Shown in pieces: positions 30,680 through 39,972 of a stretch of 64,000 nt of DNA (its first letter is position 1; each line of letters begins with the position of its first letter). The translations under genes were made by a program, and so were the position numbers. The notes under the pieces were generated by a model. It did no database searches. It saw nothing but the letters and a program-made list of their open reading frames with translations, and was not told where the DNA came from. The DNA comes from Pseudovibrio sp. Alg231-02 (GTDB taxonomy: Bacteria; Pseudomonadota; Alphaproteobacteria; Rhizobiales; Stappiaceae). Where the stretch lies: assembly GCF_900143565.1 (NCBI RefSeq), contig NZ_FREX01000001.1, positions 387,068 to 451,067 on the forward strand, written 5' to 3'.

Positions 30680-31627
30680 CTACTCGCTACTTTTTTCCTT
30701 GTCCTGCTTGGGATCAAGGACGCCAGCTTTCGCAATGTCTTCGAGGCTGACTTTCAAAGACGTCTTGTCTTCAGAAACACTTTCCTCTTCGATCTCGGTG
30801 GTCACTACATCACAATCGGCGTGACTGCCCTTGCCGTTCACACAGTGGATCTTATAGGAGCGCCATGCGAATGGGATGGAGATGAGATAGCCGGAGCTGA
30901 TCACGGTCAGGCACTCGAACGGATAGCTTGCACCAAGTGCAATGATACCGACAGCGACAACAAACAGCGGTAAAACCCATTCGCGTCGAATGTGGGTGCC
31001 GATCTGTTTGCCGGAGAACGTTGGCAACTGACTGACCATCAGGAGGCCGACGAACATGGTGTAGAGCGCAACCGGCAGAGCCAGCTCGTTCCAATGTGGC
31101 ACGCCCAAACGTTCCAGATAAATCGGTAGCAGAACTGTCAGCGCGCCTGCTGGAGCGGGAACTCCGGTGAAGAACTTGCTGGCCCACTTTGGTTTGTTCG
31201 GGTCATCTAGTGCCACATTAAACCGCGCCAGTCGCAATGCCATGCAGATGGAGAACAGCAGAGAGGCGATCCAGCCGAGGGAGCTGGCATCTTCCAGCAT
31301 CCATGCGTAAAGGATAATCCCTGGGGCAACACCAAAGTTCACGAAGTCGGCGAGCGAATCCAGCTCAGCGCCAAACTTGGTGGACCCTTTGAGCATGCGT
31401 GCGACACGTCCGTCCAGAGCATCCAGAATGGCGGCGAGGAAGATGGCGGCAATCGCCATATCCCACCTGTCTTCCATGGCCATGCGAATGGCTGTCAGGC
31501 CGGAACATAGCGCCAGCAAGGTGACGACGTTTGGTAAAACAATACGAAGCGGAATACGCTTGCGCGTTGACCCTTTCGCATTGGTGGTTTGACCTCCCGG
31601 TTCATAGGGAGGAAATGGATTTGACAC
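30680..31627 (-). CDS. pssA: CDP-diacylglycerol-serine O-phosphatidyltransferase
   Basis: Makes phosphatidylserine from CDP-diacylglycerol and serine in the inner membrane. The 315-aa protein carries the CDP-alcohol phosphotransferase signature D-G-x2-A-R-x8-G-x3-D-x3-D at residues 72-94, within several membrane segments. The C-terminal ~50 residues are hydrophilic and acidic. It lies 11 bp after psd, so the two genes form a compact PE-synthesis operon; PssA product is the Psd substrate. Confidence 0.95.
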   Translation of the reverse strand: MSNPFPPYEPGGQTTNAKGSTRKRIPLRIVLPNVVTLLALCSGLTAIRMAMEDRWDMAIAAIFLAAILDALDGRVARMLKGSTKFGAELDSLADFVNFGVAPGIILYAWMLEDASSLGWIASLLFSICMALRLARFNVALDDPNKPKWASKFFTGVPAPAGALTVLLPIYLERLGVPHWNELALPVALYTMFVGLLMVSQLPTFSGKQIGTHIRREWVLPLFVVAVGIIALGASYPFECLTVISSGYLISIPFAWRSYKIHCVNGKGSHADCDVVTTEIEEESVSEDKTSLKVSLEDIAKAGVLDPKQDKEKSSE

Positions 31628-31638
31628 GCTATACTACC

Positions 31639-32340
31639 TTAAGAAACGCGGGCAACGATGTCGCCTGCTTCTTCATCTTTCAGATTTGCCAGAATACTCT
31701 CACCAGCAATCATGGTCTGGCCAAGGGCAACTTGTGGCTTTGTCCCCTGAGGCAGGTAAACATCAAGACGGGATCCAAAGCGGATCAGACCGAAGCGATC
31801 ACCTGCAGAAATGTTTTCGCCTTCTTTTACGAAGCACACAATACGGCGTGCTACGAGGCCAGCGATTTGCACAACGCCGATGCGGGCATTGTCGTTTTCA
31901 ATGATCAGGCCATTGCGCTCATTGTGCTCACTTGCCTTGTCCAGTTCCGCATTCAGGAACTTTCCGGCCTTGTAAGCCACACGCGTGATGCGGCCTGCCA
32001 TTGGCGCACGGTTTACGTGACAGTTAAAGACGTTCATGAAGATGCACACACGCATCATCGGCTGATCGCCCAGATCCAGCTCCCGTGGCGGGATAACAGA
32101 CCCCATCAGGCACACAATTCCGTCTGCGGGGGAAACAATCAGGCCGTCTTTAACGGGAGTGACGCGCGGCGGATCGCGGAAGAAGTAACAGACCCATCCA
32201 GTCAGGAAAAGGCCGATCCAGAAAAGGGGCGACCAGAACCATCCCAAAATGATGGTCAGGACAGCTGCAATGGCGATAAACGGGTAGCCTTCTTTATGAA
32301 TAGGAACCAGTGTCTTGGAAATGCTGTCCGCCAAAGACAT
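31639..32340 (-). CDS. psd: Phosphatidylserine decarboxylase proenzyme (short, archaeal-type)
   Basis: Decarboxylates phosphatidylserine to phosphatidylethanolamine. It is a pyruvoyl enzyme that self-cleaves. The 233-aa protein has a membrane-associated N-terminus (two hydrophobic stretches within residues 20-55) and the late motif [12 protein letters not shown]. Cleavage between Gly189 and Ser190 there would generate the pyruvoyl alpha chain. ATG 32340 has GGTGG at 5 bases; a GTG three codons upstream is possible. It is first in the psd-pssA operon. Confidence 0.95.
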   Translation of the reverse strand: MSLADSISKTLVPIHKEGYPFIAIAAVLTIILGWFWSPLFWIGLFLTGWVCYFFRDPPRVTPVKDGLIVSPADGIVCLMGSVIPPRELDLGDQPMMRVCIFMNVFNCHVNRAPMAGRITRVAYKAGKFLNAELDKASEHNERNGLIIENDNARIGVVQIAGLVARRIVCFVKEGENISAGDRFGLIRFGSRLDVYLPQGTKPQVALGQTMIAGESILANLKDEEAGDIVARVS

Positions 32341-32361
32341 CTTTACCACCTTTGCTAGAGT

Positions 32362-32386
32362 GAGGGGTTCAGCTATTGAACCCCTC
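32362..32386. terminator. Hairpin between the ABC exporter gene and psd
   Basis: A 10-bp perfect stem GAGGGGTTCA/TGAACCCCTC with a 5-nt loop. It is placed past the end of the Atm1-like gene and 21 bp before the psd start. It lacks a T-run, so it may be a terminator or a leader hairpin of psd. Confidence 0.5.
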
Positions 32387-32496
32387 AGACGTTAAGTTTC
32401 TGCTCATAGAGCAACTCAGAGAGAACTGTGCAAGCAACTCTAGCTTATTTAAACAGAGATTCCCCTGATTGCGCGCGGAGCAATCACTTGAACCCA

Positions 32497-34437
32497 CTAT
32501 TTCTTATCAGTTATGCCCTCAATTAGGCTTTCCTCAGCACTTTTGCCCCTGGAAATGAAACCCTGATCATCTTCACGCATCTGCGCAAGACGCGCTTCCG
32601 CTTCACTGACTTCACGCTGGCGGCTCCACATGGACGCGTAGAGGCCGTCATTTGCCATCAGTTCAGCATGCGTCCCCTGCTCAACCGCTTCACCTGCTTT
32701 CAGAACGAGGATTTGATCTGCGTTCACCACGGTGGAGAGACGGTGGGCGATGACAAGCGTGGTCCGGTCTTTGGAGACAATATCCAGAGCCGACTGAATT
32801 TCCTGCTCCGTGTGCGTATCCAATGCCGAGGTTGCTTCATCAAGAATGAGGATCGGCGGGCTTTTCAGGATGGTCCTTGCAATCGCGACGCGCTGCTTTT
32901 CACCGCCTGAGAGCTTCAGGCCACGTTCGCCCACTTCACTTTCATAGCCATGTGGCAGAGCTTCGATGAAGTGATCGATCTGAGCCAGTCTTGCTGCCTC
33001 TTTCACTTCTTCCTCTGATGCCCCTACGCGGCCATAGCCGATGTTGTAGGCGATGTTGTCGTTGAACAGAACCGTATCCTGAGGAACCATGCCAATGTGA
33101 TCGCGCAGGGACTTCTGCGTCACTTCGCGGACATCCTTGCCATCAATGGTGATGCGGCCCGAGGTGACATCATAGAAACGGAACAGCAGACGGGAAATCG
33201 TGGACTTGCCTGCCCCAGATGGACCAACAATCGCGATGGTGCTGCCTGCAGGCACTTCGAAGTTCACGCCTTTCAGGATCGGGCGCTCTTCGTCGTAGTG
33301 GAAGTGCACGTCCTCGAACTTGATGGTGGCTTCTTTGACCTTCAGGTTCTCCGCAAGTGGCTGATCCTGAATTTCAGGTTCTACGGCTAGTACGGAGAAC
33401 ATGGCTTCCAGATCAGCAATGCCCTGACGGATTTCGCGATAGATGAAGCCAATGAAGTTGAGCGGAACCGACAGCTGCATGAGCAGCGCGTTGATCATGA
33501 CGAAGTCACCGATGGTCTGCTCACCGCGCTGAATTGCCATGGCGGACATAACCATACATGTGGTCATACCTGCACCGAGGATCAGCGCCTGCCCGAAGTT
33601 GAGCCAGGAGAGCGAGGTCCATGTTTTGATTGCAGCGCGCTCATACCCGCGCATTGCTTTATCAAAACGACCACGTTCCATTTCCTCGTTGCCGAAATAC
33701 TTGACGGTTTCGAAGTTCAGGAGGCTGTCAACGGACTTGCTGTTTGCATCATTGTCCGCGTTGTTCATGTCACGGCGGATCTGGATACGCTTATCGGAGG
33801 CGACGACTGTATAGTAGACGTAGGCAAAGACCGTTGCGCCGACGACCAGGACATACCAGAGGCCAAACTGGAACCAGATTACAACAGCCATCATCGCAAA
33901 TTCGACGACAGTCGGGATACCGCTCAGGATCGTGAAACGAACGATGCCTTCAATCCCCTTCACTCCGCGATCGATCACACGGGTCAGGCCACCAGTGCGG
34001 CGTGACAGGTGGTAGCGGAGAGACAGCGCGTGAAGGTGCTGGAAGGTTAGATTGGCGAGTTCGCGAACGGCGTGGAGGCCAACGCTTGAAAAGATCGCGT
34101 CACGGATCTGGTTAAACCCGACAGCCATTGTTCTGGCGACATTATAGGCCAGGACCAACATGATTGGCGCGACAAGAATTGGCGGCAACCATTTTGGCAA
34201 AACGCTGGCGTCAGTCAGGGCATCGGTTGCCCATGCATAAAGATAGGGTGCGAAAACGGTAATAATTTTTGCGACAATCAACGCCGCGAGGGCCAGAACG
34301 ACACGCTTTTTAAGCTCCGGCCTTGCGTCTGGCCACATGTAAACCCAAAGAGTTTTCAGTGAACGAAGCAAGCCTTTATCGTCTGCATCCAAAGCAGGGG
34401 CGGATTTTGCCTGCTGTTTTTTGCTTGTTGCAGTCAT
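32497..34437 (-). CDS. Atm1/ABCB7-type ABC exporter
   Basis: 646-aa half-transporter with six TM segments and one nucleotide-binding domain. The NBD has Walker A GPSGAGKST, signature LSGGEKQRVA, Walker B ILILDEATSALD and the H-loop IAHRLST. The TM domain carries NFETVKYFGNE, the hallmark of the Atm1/HMT1 group, which exports glutathione-linked sulfur or metal conjugates. ATG 34437 (MTATSKK) follows AAGG; the frame is open upstream to 34503 but is not conserved there. It is probably a homodimer in the inner membrane. Confidence 0.93.
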   Translation of the reverse strand: MTATSKKQQAKSAPALDADDKGLLRSLKTLWVYMWPDARPELKKRVVLALAALIVAKIITVFAPYLYAWATDALTDASVLPKWLPPILVAPIMLVLAYNVARTMAVGFNQIRDAIFSSVGLHAVRELANLTFQHLHALSLRYHLSRRTGGLTRVIDRGVKGIEGIVRFTILSGIPTVVEFAMMAVVIWFQFGLWYVLVVGATVFAYVYYTVVASDKRIQIRRDMNNADNDANSKSVDSLLNFETVKYFGNEEMERGRFDKAMRGYERAAIKTWTSLSWLNFGQALILGAGMTTCMVMSAMAIQRGEQTIGDFVMINALLMQLSVPLNFIGFIYREIRQGIADLEAMFSVLAVEPEIQDQPLAENLKVKEATIKFEDVHFHYDEERPILKGVNFEVPAGSTIAIVGPSGAGKSTISRLLFRFYDVTSGRITIDGKDVREVTQKSLRDHIGMVPQDTVLFNDNIAYNIGYGRVGASEEEVKEAARLAQIDHFIEALPHGYESEVGERGLKLSGGEKQRVAIARTILKSPPILILDEATSALDTHTEQEIQSALDIVSKDRTTLVIAHRLSTVVNADQILVLKAGEAVEQGTHAELMANDGLYASMWSRQREVSEAEARLAQMREDDQGFISRGKSAEESLIEGITDKK

Positions 34438-34581
34438 GCTAGTGCCTTGTTGCCCGGCGCGCTTCTTAAAACGCAGAAGCGGTTGGCGAATTTGGAATGT
34501 CATATCAGAAGAGCAATGATCCAGAACGCGTTCATTGCCATCAGATTGGAGAGAGTCTTTCGCCCTCTTTTGGAGCGCACC

Positions 34582-34612
34582 CTTATCCGAAAACCGGAAC
34601 CACTTTTCGGGA
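34582..34612. repeat. Rhizobiales-type intergenic repeat, copy 1
   Basis: CTTATCCGAAAACCGGAACC followed by ACTTTTCGGGA; the arms CCGAAAA and TTTTCGG can pair. A second copy with two mismatches lies at 45365-45395. Short palindromic sequences of this type are widespread between genes in Rhizobiales. Confidence 0.75.
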
Positions 34613-34638
34613 GTACGCAGTAGGATCGCAAACCAGAG

Positions 34639-34667
34639 AAAGCGCTGGATTGCTCATCCAGCGCTTT
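34639..34667 (-). terminator. Hairpin downstream of the LysM gene
   Basis: A 12-bp perfect stem (AAAGCGCTGGAT/ATCCAGCGCTTT) with a 5-nt loop, 64 bp after the LysM stop. It is a likely terminator for that gene. Confidence 0.65.
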
Positions 34668-34730
34668 CCTAAAGATCAATCTGGAAAGCTTTCTCTTCTT
34701 AAATAGGACGTTCGAAGAGAAGAATCCAGA

Positions 34731-36179
34731 TCAGTTATTAATTGTTTTCCAATTCAGGTCAGCCACAGGCAACATAAACACCTGTCCCGGGAAGATCATA
34801 TCCGGATTTTGGATCTGCTGACTGTTGGCCTGATAGATGGTGGTGTAGCGTGTGCCTTTGCCATAGAGACGACGGGAAATGGTCCAAAGGTTATCGCCGC
34901 GGCGGATGATAACGTTCGGCAACTCGCCAATGCCAACGGTTGCAGAGGCTCCTTTTGAACCAGACCCTTCCGCAACAAGGCGAACCGGGATCATGGCAAC
35001 GTCATTCTCACCTTTGGTGAAGACAACCTGTGCGCGGGCTTCCACTTTACCGTTGGTGTTTTCGACTTTGTCAGCTCTGACTTCCACATTGCCAGCAGGG
35101 ATTGTTTTTTCAGCTTCCACAAGCCAGCGACCTTCGGTGCCTGCCTGCGCTTCGCCAACAAACTCTTCGCCTACATAAACACGAACTTGCGCGCCAGGCT
35201 CACTTTCGCCAGCAACGAAGACCTTGCCCTTCTCAGTTTCAACGGCTTTGACAGTCAGCTGCGGCTCTTCAGTTACCGCTGCAACCGGTGCTGCAGGTGT
35301 CTCAACAGGTGCCGGAGTTTGCGCTCCGACTTCAACAGGCGCGTCAGCGGTCTGTGTGGCAGCTTCTGGAGCTGGTGCAGATGTTGTATTTACAGGTGCA
35401 GGCGTCTCAGTGACGGCAACTTCAGTATTTGCAGATGCTTGTGCTGGTGTTTCAGCCGCGGCATTAACCGGAGCTGGTGCTTCTTCCTTTGCGCCAGGGG
35501 TCTGTGCAGCTGCAACGTCAGCAGGGGCAGTCGTTTCAGGTGAATCTGCATTCGCTGTTGCAACGGGCTCTGCAGTCACAGGTGTTTCTGGCAGCTGGAG
35601 AATTTTCGATGGCGCGTCTGGTTCATTCAGAACAACCAGAACCTCACCGCTTTCGTCTTCAGGCACAGACACTGCGATGTGTTGCTGCGAGCCGCTCTTT
35701 TCCTGAGTTTCCTGATTGGTCGCTTCAAGGCTGACATCGTGGTCGCCCGGTTTCAGCGGTCTTTCCAGAACAATTGCAAATTCACCGCTGTTGTTCGCAA
35801 TGCCTTTGCCGACCACATCCCCGTTGGAGATGAGTGCAACAATGGAACCAGCTTCAGCACGGCCAGCGACAACGGCATCGCCTGACGGCTCAACGCGCAT
35901 CACATCAAAACTTGGAACATTGTCGGTGGTAACAGCGGCGGTATCCAGCTGAGTGGTCACTTCAGGGGCTTTGCCAGCTTCTGCCTTGCCCGTCTGAGTG
36001 CCCGACGAGTTGAGCTGTACTTTGCCATTTGCAGCAGCCTCCAGCTTTGCAACAGCCTTTTCAGCTTCTACAACAACCGAAGTATCTTCCTTGCTCAGGT
36101 AGTACGCCCCCGCACCGATTGCGCCTGCAGCAACAGCTACAGCAACTGTCAGCAACCAGTTCATCCCCGATTTCGACAT
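34731..36179 (-). CDS. LysM-domain envelope protein with long Ala/Pro/Glu-rich linker
   Basis: 482 aa. An N-terminal hydrophobic anchor (LLTVAVAVAAGAIGAGAYYL) is followed by a Big/Ig-like repeat region (SGDAVVAGRAEAGSIVALISNG). Next comes a ~130-residue low-complexity linker of Ala, Pro, Thr, Glu and Val. A second Ig-like unit follows (FVAGESEPGAQVRVYVGEEF). The C-terminal LysM domain reads IRRGDNLWTISRRLYGKGTRYTTIY and binds peptidoglycan. This architecture is common in alphaproteobacteria. ATG 36179 starts MSKSG; the frame to 36227 is less likely. Confidence 0.88.
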   Translation of the reverse strand: MSKSGMNWLLTVAVAVAAGAIGAGAYYLSKEDTSVVVEAEKAVAKLEAAANGKVQLNSSGTQTGKAEAGKAPEVTTQLDTAAVTTDNVPSFDVMRVEPSGDAVVAGRAEAGSIVALISNGDVVGKGIANNSGEFAIVLERPLKPGDHDVSLEATNQETQEKSGSQQHIAVSVPEDESGEVLVVLNEPDAPSKILQLPETPVTAEPVATANADSPETTAPADVAAAQTPGAKEEAPAPVNAAAETPAQASANTEVAVTETPAPVNTTSAPAPEAATQTADAPVEVGAQTPAPVETPAAPVAAVTEEPQLTVKAVETEKGKVFVAGESEPGAQVRVYVGEEFVGEAQAGTEGRWLVEAEKTIPAGNVEVRADKVENTNGKVEARAQVVFTKGENDVAMIPVRLVAEGSGSKGASATVGIGELPNVIIRRGDNLWTISRRLYGKGTRYTTIYQANSQQIQNPDMIFPGQVFMLPVADLNWKTINN

Positions 36180-36445
36180 GGTTCTCAATTGCTCCTCAAG
36201 CAGACCATAGTTCACTCGACATGGCATGCTTTGACATTATATCAGATTGTCCGGATATCAGTTTATCCGGCTGTCTCTTTTCCTTAGCTCTAGGCAAAAA
36301 GGACAGACTTTAATCGTGTTTGTTATACATGTTTAACCCGAGGGGCAAGGTGCACCATGTCAGGCAAGTTGCGCATATGGTGAAGTTAACCTCATTTTAC
36401 GAGCCTTGCTTGACGTTCCCCCTAGCCTAATGCGACAGAATACCT

Positions 36446-37036
36446 ATGAAAACCTTGAAAAGCATCTGCGTATATTGCGGCTCCAATGCTGGAAGTCAGC
36501 CACTGTTTGAAAAAGCGGCGATTCAGCTTGGTGAATTATTAGCCCGTGAAGGGATTCGACTCGTTTATGGTGGCGGATCCATTGGACTTATGGGAGCTGT
36601 TGCGAAAACTGTTCTTGAAAATGGCGGAGAAGTCACCGGCGTCATTCCGAAGTTCCTGATGGAACGAGAGGTGATGCTGGAAGACGCTCATGAGCTGATC
36701 GTTACTCAGGACATGCATGAGCGCAAACGCACCATGTTTGAAAAAGCTGATGCGTTTATCGCACTGCCTGGTGGGATCGGCACTCTTGAGGAACTTGTGG
36801 AGATGCTGACCTGGGCTCAGCTTGGTCGCCATGACAAACCCATGCTGCTTCTCAACCTTGACCAGTTCTGGACGCCTCTGGTGGAATTGCTCGACCACAT
36901 GCGTAGTCTTGGCTTTATTCGCCCGGACAGCGACATCACCTACGAGATCACCGAGGACGTTGCTCAAAGCGTCGATATCCTTTGCAAAGCCATTGAGGGC
37001 TGCAAAGTTGAACATCCTGATTTGAAGGATATGTAA
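36446..37036 (+). CDS. LOG family protein (cytokinin riboside phosphoribohydrolase-like)
   Basis: 196-aa cytosolic Rossmann-fold protein. It shows CVYCGSNAG, GGGSIGLMG and the catalytic PGGIGTLEELVEMLTW motif, including the Arg in ERKRTMFEKADAF. Family members release the base from nucleoside 5'-monophosphates (AMP or N6-modified AMP). The physiological substrate in bacteria of this kind is uncertain. It is monocistronic, with a strong terminator. Confidence 0.92.
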   Translation: MKTLKSICVYCGSNAGSQPLFEKAAIQLGELLAREGIRLVYGGGSIGLMGAVAKTVLENGGEVTGVIPKFLMEREVMLEDAHELIVTQDMHERKRTMFEKADAFIALPGGIGTLEELVEMLTWAQLGRHDKPMLLLNLDQFWTPLVELLDHMRSLGFIRPDSDITYEITEDVAQSVDILCKAIEGCKVEHPDLKDM

Positions 37037-37037
37037 C

Positions 37038-37070
37038 AAAAAGGCCGCTGAGTATTCAGCGGCCTTTTTT
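37038..37070. terminator. Bidirectional terminator between the LOG gene and rarD
   Basis: A 14-bp stem AAAAAGGCCGCTGA paired with TCAGCGGCCTTTTT, loop GTAT, between convergent stops. Confidence 0.92.
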
Positions 37071-37090
37071 AATTGCGGTCTATTTTACAG

Positions 37091-38032
37091 TTACGCCAGC
37101 TTCGCAACGCGGCGTCTTGCTATCACACCGTCGACCGAGAAGATGACGAGTGAGAACCAGATCATTCCAAACGCAAACAAGCCCTCAATCGACAGTTCTT
37201 CACCAAACAGCCATATGGCGCTGAGGAAGTGGATGGATGGCGCTATGTATTGCAAGAAGCCAATGTAAATCATAGGCAAGCGGCGCGCTGAAAAGGCGAA
37301 AACCACCAATGGGACTGCTGTGATCACACCTGTGAACAGCAGCAGAGACAAGAACCACGGGTGCTCCACCGGAATTGCTGGATAGATGCCACCGGTGCCA
37401 GCCTGCGCGAAGTACCAGATGCCGACAAGTGCAAATGGCAGGACGAGCAGGACTTCCACCAACTGGCCAGCAACGGCGCTTACAGGTGCTTGCTTGCGCA
37501 CATAGCCGTAGAGCGCAAAGCTGAGGGCCAACACAACAGACACCCACGGCAGTTCACCCACCTCAAAGGTTTTGTAGAGCACGGCAAAGATGGTGATCGC
37601 CAGCGCTGCAAGCTGCGCTTTGGACAGACGTTCGGACAATAGCACAACACCCAGGCCTACGCTGACGAGCGGATTGATGAAGTAGCCGAGGCTGGCATCC
37701 AGCACCCTGCCCGTTTCTACCGACCAGATAAAGATGGTCCAGTTGATACTGATGACTGAGGCCGACACCAGAAGGTATCGCAGACGCGAGAAATCACAGA
37801 AGATCGCAAGGATCTCCTTGCGCAGTTTGCTCATGACCAGAAAGGCGCCAAGAAACAGCACGGAGCCAATCACGCGATAACAGATCACGATGATCGCCGG
37901 CATGTCTGCTGTGAGCTTATAGTACATGGGAGCAAAGCCCCACATGAGATAAGCAGATACTGCTGCTATCAGTCCAGCCTTGAACGCTTCTGGCGTGCTT
38001 AGCGGATCAGCAGCGGACGCTGACTGGCTCAT
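37091..38032 (-). CDS. rarD: EamA-family transporter RarD
   Basis: 313-aa inner-membrane protein of the drug/metabolite transporter superfamily with ten predicted TM segments. The start of the RarD core, LIAAVSAYLMWGFAPMYYKL, and the middle segment SLGYFINPLVSVGLGV match RarD. RarD was named for chloramphenicol sensitivity in E. coli, but its substrate is not known. It lies downstream of cimA on the same strand, separated by a terminator-like hairpin. Confidence 0.9.
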   Translation of the reverse strand: MSQSASAADPLSTPEAFKAGLIAAVSAYLMWGFAPMYYKLTADMPAIIVICYRVIGSVLFLGAFLVMSKLRKEILAIFCDFSRLRYLLVSASVISINWTIFIWSVETGRVLDASLGYFINPLVSVGLGVVLLSERLSKAQLAALAITIFAVLYKTFEVGELPWVSVVLALSFALYGYVRKQAPVSAVAGQLVEVLLVLPFALVGIWYFAQAGTGGIYPAIPVEHPWFLSLLLFTGVITAVPLVVFAFSARRLPMIYIGFLQYIAPSIHFLSAIWLFGEELSIEGLFAFGMIWFSLVIFSVDGVIARRRVAKLA

Positions 38033-38082
38033 TCAACCCTCATATTACAACGTAAACAGGCGCCAGAGATCCTGACGCCAGT

Positions 38083-38118
38083 TAAAAAAGGAAGGCGTGG
38101 CCGCGCATCCGCGACCAC
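38083..38118 (-). terminator. Terminator of cimA
   Basis: On the minus strand a 9-bp stem (GTGGTCGCG/CGCGGCCAC, one G-T pair, loop GATG) is followed by GCCTTCCTTTTTT, 38 bp after the cimA stop. Confidence 0.75.
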
Positions 38119-38155
38119 AAATCGTTTCGTGCTCAAAAGCCTTTGGCAGCCTTTA

Positions 38156-39760
38156 TCAGGCTGTTTCCAGCTCATTCGCTTTGAAAATGCAATAACGAAC
38201 GGAATCGACCAGGGCCTGGAAGGATGCATCTACGATGTTTTCAGAGACGCCGACTGTGAACCAGCGCTTGCCGGTTTTCTTGTTCTGGCTTTCTATGAGA
38301 ACACGTGTGATCGCGCTGGTGCCACCGTTCAATATTCGCACTTTATAATCTATCAGCTCAAGGTCAGCTATCAGGCTTTGGTATTTGCCAAGGTCCTTGC
38401 GCAGCGACAGGTCGAGCGCGTTGACCGGACCATTCCCTTCAGCCACCGACATAAACGTCTCGCCGTCCACTTCCACTTTCACAACCGCTTCGGAGACCGT
38501 GACACGCTCACCCAACGCGTTGTAGCGGCGCTCGACACCGGTGCGGAAGGACAGGACATCGAAGTAATCCGGCACGGAATGTAAGCGTCGGCGGGCGAGC
38601 AGCTCGAAGGAGGCATCTGCGGCTTCATAGGCAAAGCCCTGCGCTTCCAGTTCTTTCACCTCTGTCAGCAGACGATCAAGACGCGGATCGGCTTTGTCAG
38701 CTTCAACGCCAAGGCGTTTCAGTTCATTAAGCAGGTTGGACTTTCCAGCCTGATCGGAGACAAGCACACGGCGTTGGTTGCCGACCATTTCTGGTGGGAT
38801 GTGCTCGTAAGTATCCGGGTTCTTGAGGATGGCAGAGGCGTGGATACCTGCTTTGGTGGCGAAGGCGTTGGCACCGACATAAGGAGCGTGGACGTTGGAA
38901 GATCGATTCAAGATCTCGTCAAAACTCCTTGATATTGCAGTCAATTCTGTCAGGTCTTCAACAACAATGCCAAGTTCGACCAGATCACGATACGGCTTTT
39001 TCAGCAACATGTTCGGGATCAGGGTGATCATATTGGCGTTGCCGCAACGCTCGCCGATGCCGTTGAGCGTACCCTGCATCTGACGGACGCCAGCGACGAC
39101 AGCGGCCAGTGTGTTTGCTACTGCATGGCCGGTGTCATCATGGGCGTGGATGCCCAGATTGCTGCCGGGCACCACTTGCATCACTGCATTGACGATCTGC
39201 GTGACTTCGTGTGGAAGCGTGCCACCATTGGTGTCGCACAGAACCACCCAGCGCGCGCCAGCTTCAAAAGCGGTTTGTGCGCAGGCCAGAGCGTAGTCCG
39301 GGTTTGCCTTGTAGCCATCAAAGAAGTGCTCACAGTCGATCATGGCTTCTTTGCCAGCGGCAACGGAGGCTTTGACCGTATCTGCGATGCTTTCCAGATT
39401 TTCCTCGTTGGTGCACTTCAGCGCAACATCAACGTGGTAGTCCCAGCTTTTTGCCACATAACATGTGGCGTCTGCAGCCGACTGGAGGACCATTTGAACG
39501 CCGGGGTCATTGCTGACAGAGCGCCCAGCGCGTTTGGTCATACCAAAAGCAGTGAAGGTCGCTTTCTTTGTTCTTTTTTCGGAGAAGAACTGTGTATCTG
39601 TTGGGTTCGCGCCCGGGTAGCCGCCTTCAATGTAGTCGACGCCCAGTCTCTCCAATAAGTCGGTAATGGCAATTTTTTCGTCCACGGAGAAATCAATGCC
39701 GGAGGTCTGAGCCCCATCGCGCAATGTCGTGTCGAAAAGATACAGACGCTCTTTCGTCAT
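38156..39760 (-). CDS. cimA: (R)-citramalate synthase
   Basis: Condenses pyruvate and acetyl-CoA to citramalate, the threonine-independent entry to isoleucine synthesis. The 534-aa protein has the HMGL-like TIM barrel with FDTTLRDGAQTSGIDFS at the start, the metal-binding HAHDDTGHA and NGIGERCGNAN. A C-terminal LeuA dimer/regulatory domain (about 390-534) suggests feedback control by isoleucine. Its length and the C-terminal domain fit the CimA branch better than LeuA, and no leu genes are adjacent. Its 212-bp leader is rich in hairpins. Confidence 0.92.
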   Translation of the reverse strand: MTKERLYLFDTTLRDGAQTSGIDFSVDEKIAITDLLERLGVDYIEGGYPGANPTDTQFFSEKRTKKATFTAFGMTKRAGRSVSNDPGVQMVLQSAADATCYVAKSWDYHVDVALKCTNEENLESIADTVKASVAAGKEAMIDCEHFFDGYKANPDYALACAQTAFEAGARWVVLCDTNGGTLPHEVTQIVNAVMQVVPGSNLGIHAHDDTGHAVANTLAAVVAGVRQMQGTLNGIGERCGNANMITLIPNMLLKKPYRDLVELGIVVEDLTELTAISRSFDEILNRSSNVHAPYVGANAFATKAGIHASAILKNPDTYEHIPPEMVGNQRRVLVSDQAGKSNLLNELKRLGVEADKADPRLDRLLTEVKELEAQGFAYEAADASFELLARRRLHSVPDYFDVLSFRTGVERRYNALGERVTVSEAVVKVEVDGETFMSVAEGNGPVNALDLSLRKDLGKYQSLIADLELIDYKVRILNGGTSAITRVLIESQNKKTGKRWFTVGVSENIVDASFQALVDSVRYCIFKANELETA

Positions 39761-39972
39761 AGTATGCCTACCCTGCTTATTGTCCTGAGTTCACCCTCAG
39801 GCTCCCCTCATGTGACGGAGGTTTCCCTTTGTCTCCGTAGGATTTCTCAAGGCACGTACTTCGGGCGCCTTGAGAAAACTTAGCAAGCCTAACGGGTTAT
39901 CCCGAATAGAACCATGGAGCAGACTTCAAGTTTCCTTGTGGTATCTGCGTAGTCCATGGCTCTGAAACCTCG
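39761..39972 (-). promoter_or_regulatory. Structured leader between cysS and cimA
   Basis: Read toward cimA there are three successive hairpins. The first is TTTCTCAAGGC/GCCTTGAGAAA (39867-39877 with 39843-39853). The second is ACGGAG/CTCCGT near 39815-39840. The third is CCTGAG/CTCAGG just before the RBS. A 22-codon frame (39957 to 39889) with Val, Leu and Ile codons near its end precedes them. This resembles an attenuator, but no T-run follows any stem. The first hairpin could instead be the cysS terminator. Confidence 0.35.
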
